A program made the translations under genes and the position numbers. A model generated the notes under the pieces. The model searched no databases. It was given only the letters and a program-made list of their open reading frames with translations, and was not told where the DNA came from. From Ignavibacteria bacterium (GTDB lineage Bacteria; Bacteroidota; Ignavibacteria; Tepidaquicellales; OLB5), in NCBI GenBank assembly GCA_030835005.1, contig JAUQWT010000142.1, forward strand, positions 1 through 17,971: a stretch of 17,971 nt of DNA, in the 5' to 3' direction. Below, in pieces: positions 7,799 to 14,083 of this stretch (positions are counted from its first letter, which is position 1; each line of letters starts with the position of its first letter).

Positions 7799-9544
7799 TT
7801 ATTTATCCAGCCAGGTAAATCTCATATTTACTCTGTGCATCGGGTCGAGGGCATATCCTCTGACAAACGGCTGGACAAGCCTCCAGTCTTCATCATAATA
7901 TATGTACAACATTGGTGCATCAATTGCCGCCAGCTGGTCGGCTTCTTCGTAAAGTCTGTTTCTTTCACTAACATCTGTGGTTGCAATTGCTCTTTCAAAC
8001 AGTATATCAAACGCAGAGTTCTTATACCTGAAACTGTTGATCGGGCTTTTATCTTTCGGATTTGCAGGAACATTCTTTCCGTAAAACAGGTTCAGAAAAG
8101 TTTCCGGATCTGGATAATCTGCATTCCACCCAAGCCTGTAAAAATCAGACCTTCCTGCATCAATATTATCCAAATGCTGGGCAAACTGAAGCAACTGAAG
8201 CTTTACTGTCACACCGATCTCTTTGAGCATATCCTGAATAGCCTCTGCAATCTGTGTATTCCTGCCTCCGCCTTCATTTATATTCAGGGTTACTTCAGGG
8301 AAACCTTTGCCTCCGGGGTAACCAGCATCACTCATGAGCTGTTTTGCTTTCGGAAGATCAAAGCTGTATCCCTTGATCTTTTTTGCATTATAATTTGGTG
8401 TAACAGGCGGCACTATTCCATATATTGCCGGGTCAGTTGCAGAACCCTGCATTACATACTTCAGGATCTTGTCCCGGTCAACAGCATAATTAAACGCCTG
8501 CCTAACCCTGACATCGGAAAATGTTTTACTTGTGACAAGGAATCCATAGTACTGAGTAGATAATGCAGTTTTCCTTTGAACTACGAATTTAGAATACTCC
8601 GGTGTAAGGGTTTTATCTTCATTAACAATTGTTTTAAAAAGCTCATTGGGGATCCTGTATGAATCATAAATATTACCATTTCTGAATTCAAGAAGCTGCT
8701 GCGAAAGATCTTTTATGAAACGGAATTTCACTCCGCTTAAATAAGGGATACTGTTCCCATGAACATCCTTGTCCCAATAATTTGGATTCCTTTTCATATT
8801 AAGTTCAAGATCCGGAGTCCAGTTCTCAAAAACAAACGGACCTGTTCCAACAGGATTTTGGAAAAAGTCCTTTCCGTACTTTTCAACTGCTTCTTTCGGA
8901 ACAATATAGGCGAATCCAAGACACATATAATATATAAATGGTGCGAAAGGTTTGGTGAGCTTTATCTGAAATGTAGTATCATTAACAACCTTATAGCCGT
9001 TCACATCTTTTATTCTTGGTTCCCTGCTTTCGGCAATAGACTTAGTTATTTCGTCGTTGAATTCCTTAGCACCTTCAACATAATTCTTGTAAAAATCGAA
9101 GCCAAGGCTTCCGGTTCTGGTATCAAGCACTCTGGTAAAAGAGTATTTTACGTCTTCCGCAACAAAATGTCGGCCCTTGCCTTCAGGGAAGCATGGATTA
9201 TCATGAAATACAACATCGTTTCTCAAATGAAAAGTATAAGTTAATCCGTCGGGAGTGATCTCCCATGTTTTAGCAAGCATTGGAATCAGCTGCAAGCTTG
9301 TGTCAAGATCAATTAACAGATCATAAAGCTGGTGAGATACATGATGTGATACAACATCATTCATTCCAACGGGATCCAGGCCTCTGATATTTTCATTCTC
9401 ATTAGTTATCATGATACCGCCGCCTTTAATGCCGCCTTTAAGCTCAACCAGATTGTCGTCACCTGATTTTTTCCCGCAACCGATAAAAACCAGCAGTGAA
9501 ATTGATAATAAAGGAATAAATGCAGTCTTGATCTTGATTTTCAT
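7799..9544 (-). CDS. Peptide-binding lipoprotein, SBP family 5
   Basis: A 581 aa extracytoplasmic solute-binding protein of the DppA/OppA (SBP_bac_5) family. The signal peptide ends in the lipobox VFIGC (Cys23), so the mature protein is lipid-anchored. The fold is clear from PMLAKTWEITPDGLTYTFHLR (about residue 95 on), KYSFTRVLD, VGTGPFVFENW, DVRVRQAFNYAVDR and a C-terminal part ending MHRVNMRFTWLDK. Family members bind di- to oligopeptides, or sometimes nickel, murein peptides or sugars, and deliver them to a DppB/DppC permease; the ligand here is unknown. The ATG at 9544 has no Shine-Dalgarno. It is the first gene after the sigma-factor terminator and heads the run towards NlpC/P60, dppB and the secreted protease. 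No TAnnTTTG promoter was found in the 39 bases between the terminator stem and the start, so the promoter is unlocated. Confidence 0.9.
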   Translation of the reverse strand: MKIKIKTAFIPLLSISLLVFIGCGKKSGDDNLVELKGGIKGGGIMITNENENIRGLDPVGMNDVVSHHVSHQLYDLLIDLDTSLQLIPMLAKTWEITPDGLTYTFHLRNDVVFHDNPCFPEGKGRHFVAEDVKYSFTRVLDTRTGSLGFDFYKNYVEGAKEFNDEITKSIAESREPRIKDVNGYKVVNDTTFQIKLTKPFAPFIYYMCLGFAYIVPKEAVEKYGKDFFQNPVGTGPFVFENWTPDLELNMKRNPNYWDKDVHGNSIPYLSGVKFRFIKDLSQQLLEFRNGNIYDSYRIPNELFKTIVNEDKTLTPEYSKFVVQRKTALSTQYYGFLVTSKTFSDVRVRQAFNYAVDRDKILKYVMQGSATDPAIYGIVPPVTPNYNAKKIKGYSFDLPKAKQLMSDAGYPGGKGFPEVTLNINEGGGRNTQIAEAIQDMLKEIGVTVKLQLLQFAQHLDNIDAGRSDFYRLGWNADYPDPETFLNLFYGKNVPANPKDKSPINSFRYKNSAFDILFERAIATTDVSERNRLYEEADQLAAIDAPMLYIYYDEDWRLVQPFVRGYALDPMHRVNMRFTWLDK

Positions 9545-9583
9545 AATACTAAAGATTTAGTTTTAGATATTACTTATACTTAA

Positions 9584-9616
9584 AAAATACGCCTGTATTT
9601 TTTACGGGCGTATTTT
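9584..9616 (-). terminator. Rho-independent terminator of the sigma-factor gene
   Basis: A 14-bp stem (9584-9597 with 9603-9616, one G-T wobble) around a 5-base loop. The core is TACGCCTGTA pairing with TACGGGCGTA. On the minus strand it lies 32 bases past the sigma stop at 9649 and is followed by a U run (complement of 9582-9587). It should end the whole ribosomal/sigma unit and isolate the peptide-uptake cluster. Confidence 0.9.
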
Positions 9617-9648
9617 GAAAATATCTTTTGTTGGAATTCCCTGCTTAA

Positions 9649-10515
9649 TTAGCCAAGATATGTCTTCAATTGTTTGCTTTTCGAAGCATGCTTCAATCTT
9701 CTTATCGCTTTTTCTTTGATTTGTCTAACTCTTTCTCTTGTCAGCTTGAATTTCTCACCTATCTCTTCAAGAGTTAAAGGGTTTTCCTGATCTAAGCCAT
9801 AATATAATTTTAATACATCACGTTCTCTTGGACTCAAGGTATTTAATGCTCTTTGGATCTCAATCTTCAGTGACTCATTAATCAGAGTATGGTCAGGCAA
9901 AGGTTGGTTCTGGTTCGGCATTATATCAACCAGCCTGCTATCTTCACCATGAACAAACGGTGCATCTATAGAAAGATGCCTTCCTGAGATCTTTAAAGTG
10001 TCCGATACTTCGTATAACGACATATCAAGCTGCTCTGCAAGTTCATCTGCGCTGGGCTCTCTTTCAAACTCCTGCTCAAGTGTACTGTAAGCTTTGCCAA
10101 TTTTATTAAGTGCCCCTACCCTGTTAAGCGGAAGCCTGACAATACGCGATTGCTCAGCCAAAGCCTGCAAAATAGATTGTCTTATCCACCAAACAGCATA
10201 TGAAATAAATTTGAATCCCCTGGTTTCATCAAATCTTTTTGCAGCTTTGATTAGACCAAGATTACCTTCATTGATCAGATCTCCAAGAGAAAGCCCCTGG
10301 TTCTGATATTGTTTAGCTACACTAACTACAAAACGCAGATTAGCCTTGGTCAATTTTTCAAGTGCCTTCTGCTTTTCTTTTTCGTCGCCGTATTTTATTT
10401 TTTTTGCAAGGTCAATTTCTTCTTCAACATCAAGAAGCTCTACTTTCCCTATCTCCTGCAGATACTTATCAATTGACTGGGATTCCCTATTTGTAAATTG
10501 TTTACCAATTTTCAT
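9649..10515 (-). CDS. rpoD: Primary RNA polymerase sigma factor (short Bacteroidota type)
   Basis: A 288 aa sigma-70 family protein. Region 1.2 is at about 10-40 (SIDKYLQEIGKVELLDVEEE). Region 2 is at about 55-125 with LGDLINEGNLGLIKAAKRFD and the -10-reading AVWWIRQSILQALAEQSR. Region 3 is at about 130-200, and region 4 at about 218-275 with the helix-turn-helix LTLEEIGEKFKLTRERVRQIK. It lacks the long region 1.1 and the non-conserved insert of E. coli RpoD, as do the primary sigma factors of Bacteroides and relatives, which are close to this length. It is therefore probably the housekeeping factor that reads the TAnnTTTG promoters seen here. The ATG at 10515 has no Shine-Dalgarno. It follows rplW by 54 bases, taking the place expected for rplB, and ends at a strong terminator. 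Confidence 0.92.
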   Translation of the reverse strand: MKIGKQFTNRESQSIDKYLQEIGKVELLDVEEEIDLAKKIKYGDEKEKQKALEKLTKANLRFVVSVAKQYQNQGLSLGDLINEGNLGLIKAAKRFDETRGFKFISYAVWWIRQSILQALAEQSRIVRLPLNRVGALNKIGKAYSTLEQEFEREPSADELAEQLDMSLYEVSDTLKISGRHLSIDAPFVHGEDSRLVDIMPNQNQPLPDHTLINESLKIEIQRALNTLSPRERDVLKLYYGLDQENPLTLEEIGEKFKLTRERVRQIKEKAIRRLKHASKSKQLKTYLG

Positions 10516-10569
10516 AGGCGGTAATTACATAAATTAAATTATTAAAAAAAATTCAGAGATTCGTAAAAC

Positions 10570-10869
10570 CTAAGCCGATGTTTCAAAAAGATCGATCTTA
10601 TTATCTTTTGCTAAAGTAACAATCGCTCTTTTACGTGCCGGCCTGAATCCCTCGTACCTGCCTTTTTTAGTGAATTGGGATTTGCGCTTTCCTTTAGTAG
10701 TAACTGTTCTGATACTATCAACCTTTACATTGAATTTGCCCTGTATTGCATTCTTTATGGCAACTTTAGACGCATTTATATCAACTTCAAAAGCATACTG
10801 ATTCTTCTGCTCCTGAAGCAAGGTCATTTTTTCGGTTATAACCGGTTTTACTAAAATACTTCTTACCAT
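10570..10869 (-). CDS. rplW: 50S ribosomal protein L23
   Basis: A 99 aa protein, normal length for L23. It opens with MVRSILVKPVITEKMTLL, the usual beginning with the VxPxxTEK motif. The middle AFEVDINASKVAIKNAIQ and the basic loop GKRKSQFTKKGRYEGFRPARKRAIVTL (read in two parts) are also typical. It binds 23S rRNA domain III near the peptide exit and is a docking site for trigger factor and SRP. It starts 22 bases after rplD, without a clear Shine-Dalgarno, and is the last ribosomal gene here. Confidence 0.95.
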   Translation of the reverse strand: MVRSILVKPVITEKMTLLQEQKNQYAFEVDINASKVAIKNAIQGKFNVKVDSIRTVTTKGKRKSQFTKKGRYEGFRPARKRAIVTLAKDNKIDLFETSA

Positions 10870-10891
10870 GATCTTATAATTGTGGCTAAGT

Positions 10892-11521
10892 TTATTTAAT
10901 TAAAGGCTTGCATAGTTCATCAAGCGCACTTCTTTGAATAAGTATAAGCTGGTTATTTACCAGGTCATATGTTGCTGCATTTGATGCATTCAATACACTG
11001 ACCTTACTGATATTCCTGCCCGATTTGTAAACATTATCATTATCTTTAACTGTAAGCATAAGCACTTTTTTGCCATCAAGGTTCAGGCTCTTAAGTATAG
11101 AACTAAAATCTTTCGTCTTAGGTTTCTCGAAATTGATATCCTCTACAACCATGATCTCGCCATTTTTTGCTTTGAGACTAAGTGCACTTTTGCGGGCAAG
11201 CTGTGCAGACTTTTTAGTCATGCCAAGTTTATAAAGATGAGGCCTCGGTCCGTGAATAGTTCCGCCGCCAACCCAAACCGGAGAGCGGATGGTTCCGCTT
11301 CTGGCTGTTCCTCTGCCTTTTTGCTTCCATGGTTTTCTGCCGCCGCCTCTGACTTCACTTCTTTCCTTGGCTTTATGTGTGCCCTGCCTTTGGTTAGAAA
11401 GATAGGTCCTTACTGCCTGGTATATCAAGTGATGATTAGGCTCAACTTCAAAAATACTGGACGGAAGATCTACTTTTTCTTTTGATTCAGACCCGTCAAT
11501 TTTATATACATTTAATTGCAT
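10892..11521 (-). CDS. rplD: 50S ribosomal protein L4
   Basis: A 209 aa protein of normal length. The long loop that reaches the exit tunnel is clear: RQGTHKAKERSEVRGGGRKP and WKQKGRGTARSGTIRSPVW, with GGGTIHGPRPH after it (about 46-97). In E. coli L4 also represses its own operon through the S10 leader; no such leader exists here because rpsJ directly follows tuf. The start codon lies 1 base after the rplC stop, so the two are likely translationally coupled. Confidence 0.96.
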   Translation of the reverse strand: MQLNVYKIDGSESKEKVDLPSSIFEVEPNHHLIYQAVRTYLSNQRQGTHKAKERSEVRGGGRKPWKQKGRGTARSGTIRSPVWVGGGTIHGPRPHLYKLGMTKKSAQLARKSALSLKAKNGEIMVVEDINFEKPKTKDFSSILKSLNLDGKKVLMLTVKDNDNVYKSGRNISKVSVLNASNAATYDLVNNQLILIQRSALDELCKPLIK

Positions 11522-11522
11522 C

Positions 11523-12149
11523 TTATTTCACCTTATAAATTTCAACTAATCCTGAAATCGCTCCGGGAACAGCTCCCTTGATCAATAAAAGATTAGATTC
11601 AGGAATAACTTTTACAATTTTTAGATTTCTCACACTTATCTGGTCGCCGCCAGTTCTTCCGGCCATTCTTTGACCTTTGAAAACCCTTGATGGATATGAA
11701 CTTGCACCAATTGAACCGGGAGCCCTTAATCTATCGCTTTGACCGTGAGTAACAGAGCCGCCGCCGAATCCATGTCTTTTTACTACTCCCTGGAATCCTT
11801 TGCCTTTGCTCTTGGCCGTTACTTTTACAGACTCACCTTCTTTAAAAAGATCAGCTTTAAGTACATCGCCTATCTTCATCTCGGCAATATTTTCAAAATC
11901 TCTTATCTCTTTCAAAAACCTTAAAACGGGAAGATTCTTCTTCTTAAAGTTCTTTACCTGGGGCTTTGCAAGCCTTTTTTCTTTTCTTTCTTCAAAACCC
12001 AGCTGAACGGCCGAATAACCGTCATCTTCAATGGTTTTTACAGCGGTAACATAGCATGGACCAGCTTCTATCAGAGTGCATGGCACACTTGAACCATCAT
12101 CAGTGAAGACCGAAGTCATCCCGAGTTTTCTACCTATTAAACCTTTCAT
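11523..12149 (-). CDS. rplC: 50S ribosomal protein L3
   Basis: A 208 aa protein, normal length. It begins MKGLIGRKLGMTSVFTDDG and has the signature loop HGQSDRLRAPGSIGASSYPS with KGQRMAGRTGGDQISVRNL behind it, which reaches the peptidyl transferase centre. L3 is an early assembly protein of the large subunit. A strong AAGGA Shine-Dalgarno (12156-12160) sits 6 bases before the ATG and overlaps the rpsJ stop codon, pointing to coupling between the two genes. Confidence 0.96.
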   Translation of the reverse strand: MKGLIGRKLGMTSVFTDDGSSVPCTLIEAGPCYVTAVKTIEDDGYSAVQLGFEERKEKRLAKPQVKNFKKKNLPVLRFLKEIRDFENIAEMKIGDVLKADLFKEGESVKVTAKSKGKGFQGVVKRHGFGGGSVTHGQSDRLRAPGSIGASSYPSRVFKGQRMAGRTGGDQISVRNLKIVKVIPESNLLLIKGAVPGAISGLVEIYKVK

Positions 12150-12158
12150 TACTTTTCC

Positions 12159-12467
12159 TTATGTTTTGATTTCAATATATACGCCGCCGGGAGGATCAAG
12201 CTTAGTAAGCGCATCAACTGTCTTTTTGTTTGAGTTCAAAATATCGATCACCCTTTTATGCGACCTTATTTCGAACTGCTCCCTTGACTTCTTATCAACA
12301 TGCGGTGATCTTAAAACAGTATAAACAGCCTTCCGGGTTGGAAGCGGTATCGGTCCCGATACCACTCCACCGGTTGATTTTATAGTTTTAATGATCCTGT
12401 CTGTCCACTTATCAATAAGCCTGTGGTCATAAGATTTTAATTTTATCCTGATTTTTTGCGGTGTCAA
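12159..12467 (-). CDS. rpsJ: 30S ribosomal protein S10, TTG start
   Basis: A 102 aa protein of standard length. It reads MTPQKIRIKLKSYDHRLIDK at the start and contains GPIPLPTRKAVYTVLRSPHVDKKSREQFE (in parts), typical S10. It is a 30S head protein and also the NusE partner of NusB in antitermination. The start codon is TTG at 12467, supported by AAGGA at 12473-12477 with 5-base spacing and by alignment with the family's N-terminus. It lies 23 bases after tuf, so there is no room for the long S10 leader of E. coli. Confidence 0.96.
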   Translation of the reverse strand: MTPQKIRIKLKSYDHRLIDKWTDRIIKTIKSTGGVVSGPIPLPTRKAVYTVLRSPHVDKKSREQFEIRSHKRVIDILNSNKKTVDALTKLDPPGGVYIEIKT

Positions 12468-12490
12468 GTTAGTCCTTACCTGATTTAATA

Positions 12491-13726
12491 TTATTCAATA
12501 ATTTTAGTTACAACACCAGCACCAACTGTTCTTCCGCCTTCACGAATAGCGAACCTTAAGCCTTCTTCCATCGCGATAGGAGTGATCAGTTCTACCTTTA
12601 AGTTGTCAACATTATCACCCGGCATAACCATTTGTACGCCATCGGGTAAGTGAACAACACCTGTTACGTCAGTAGTCCTGAAATAGAACTGCGGCCTGTA
12701 ATTACCGAAGAACGGAGTATGGCGTCCGCCTTCTTCTTTTGAAAGTACATATACCTGGCAGTTAAATACTTTGTGCGGAGTAATAGAACCCGGCTTAGCA
12801 ATAACCATTCCTCTTTCGATATCTTTCTTTTCCACACCTCTGAGAAGCATTCCAAGATTATCGCCGGCAAGACCTTCATCAAGCTCTTTCTGGAACATTT
12901 CAATACCTGTAACAACTGTTTTCTTGTGCTGTCCAAGCCCTATAAGTTCAACTTCTTCGCCCATCTTAACTTTTCCTCTTTCAACTCTTCCTGTAGCAAC
13001 AGTTCCGCGTCCTGTTATTGAAAACACGTCTTCAACTGACATCAGGTAAGGTTTATCGATCTCCCTGGTCGGCTCAAGTACATAACTATCAACTGAATCC
13101 ATTAGGTCATAGATACACTTCAAAGCAGGATCGTCGGTAGTTGAACCTTCTTTAAGTCCGGCTTCCATAGCCTTGAGAGCGCTTCCGCGGATAATAGGAA
13201 TCTCATCTCCGGGGAATTCGTAGCTGTTAAGGATATCCCTTAACTCTGATTCAACAACTTCAAGAAGAAGCTCTGCATCTTCAGCAGTCTTTTCCTGCTC
13301 ATAGATCATATCAACTTTATTCAGAAATACTACTATCCTTGGAACACCAACTTGCCTTGCCAAAAGGATATGCTCTTTTGTCTGAGGCATAGCACCATCA
13401 TTAGCGGCAACAACAAGAATTGCGCCGTCCATCTGTGCGGCACCTGTGATCATGTTCTTAACGTAATCAGCATGGCCGGGACAATCGACATGAGCATAAT
13501 GTCTCTTATCAGTCTCATACTCAACGTGTGCGGTAGCGATCGTAATACCTCTGGCTTTTTCTTCAGGAGCATTATCGATTGAATCGAATGCCCTTACTTT
13601 TGACTTACCTTTTTTGGCAAGTGCCATAGTGATAGCAGCGGTAAGTGTTGTCTTACCATGATCAACGTGACCGATCGTTCCGATATTCACGTGGGGTTTA
13701 CTTCTATCGAATTTTTCTTTAGCCAT
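12491..13726 (-). CDS. tuf: Elongation factor Tu
   Basis: A 411 aa GTPase that brings aminoacyl-tRNA to the ribosome. The P-loop GHVDHGKT is at 19-26, the G3 motif DCPGHAD at 80-86, NKVD at 135-138 and the SAL motif at 181-183. Domains 2 and 3 are complete, with EEGGRHTPFFGNYRPQFYFR and the GGRTVGAGVV end. It is about 17 residues longer than E. coli EF-Tu: about 8 extra residues follow NKVDM (near 141-150) and about 8 follow the SAL motif (near 188-199). The second place also carries an insertion in Thermus. A Shine-Dalgarno AGGAG (13739-13743) lies 12 bases before the ATG. It follows the tRNA by 81 bases with no clear promoter between, so readthrough from fusA or the tRNA is likely. Confidence 0.97.
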   Translation of the reverse strand: MAKEKFDRSKPHVNIGTIGHVDHGKTTLTAAITMALAKKGKSKVRAFDSIDNAPEEKARGITIATAHVEYETDKRHYAHVDCPGHADYVKNMITGAAQMDGAILVVAANDGAMPQTKEHILLARQVGVPRIVVFLNKVDMIYEQEKTAEDAELLLEVVESELRDILNSYEFPGDEIPIIRGSALKAMEAGLKEGSTTDDPALKCIYDLMDSVDSYVLEPTREIDKPYLMSVEDVFSITGRGTVATGRVERGKVKMGEEVELIGLGQHKKTVVTGIEMFQKELDEGLAGDNLGMLLRGVEKKDIERGMVIAKPGSITPHKVFNCQVYVLSKEEGGRHTPFFGNYRPQFYFRTTDVTGVVHLPDGVQMVMPGDNVDNLKVELITPIAMEEGLRFAIREGGRTVGAGVVTKIIE

Positions 13727-13807
13727 TTTTAATTGGTTCTCCTAAGATGATTTTATATTATTTTTTGGTTTTACTTATTGTGTGAAAATTCCTTAAACTT
13801 ATTAAAG

Positions 13808-13881
13808 TGGGCCAGGGAGGGATCGAACCTCCCACCTCGTGCTTATAAGGCACGCGCTCTAACCGACTGAGCTACTGGCCC
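13808..13881 (-). tRNA. tRNA-Ile with UAU anticodon
   Basis: On the minus strand the 74-nt cloverleaf reads: acceptor GGGCCAG/CTGGCCC, D arm GCTC-AGTCGGTTA-GAGC, anticodon stem CGTGC/GCACG, loop CTTATAA, and T arm GGAGG-TTCGATC-CCTCC, with discriminator A. CCA is not encoded. The loop gives positions 34-36 as TAT, so the anticodon is UAU, pairing with the Ile codon AUA. The rest closely resembles ordinary tRNA-Ile(GAU), differing at position 34. It lies between fusA and tuf on the same strand. A 10-bp palindrome AACAATTGTT (13896-13905) lies 14 bases upstream of the 5' end; no clear promoter was found. Confidence 0.93.
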
Positions 13882-14083
13882 AGTACTCAGTTGGAAACAA
13901 TTGTTCATAAGACTCTTATTGAACTAATTATTTTACAAAGCGTATTCGTTTACCTAATTGACGAGTTTTCTGCGCTTGGCAGAATGACCCAAAAAACTTA
14001 TTTTAAAGAACGAAAATCTATTTTACTTTTAATGTTTTCAGAAAAACTATCGTTTCCCTGAATTACCTAAATCTATACTAAAA

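Noticed and set aside
7790..8563. 257-codon plus-strand open frame
   Set aside because: It is antisense to the binding-protein gene, rich in Cys and Ile with no recognisable domain, and has no ribosome binding site.
12468..12490. S10 leader regulating the operon through L4
   Set aside because: Only 23 bases separate tuf and rpsJ, too short for such a structure.
13882..14083. Separate promoter for the tRNA or tuf
   Set aside because: CAAAGCGTA near 13936 resembles the complement of TAnnTTTG but has one base too many, and no -33 box is in place.
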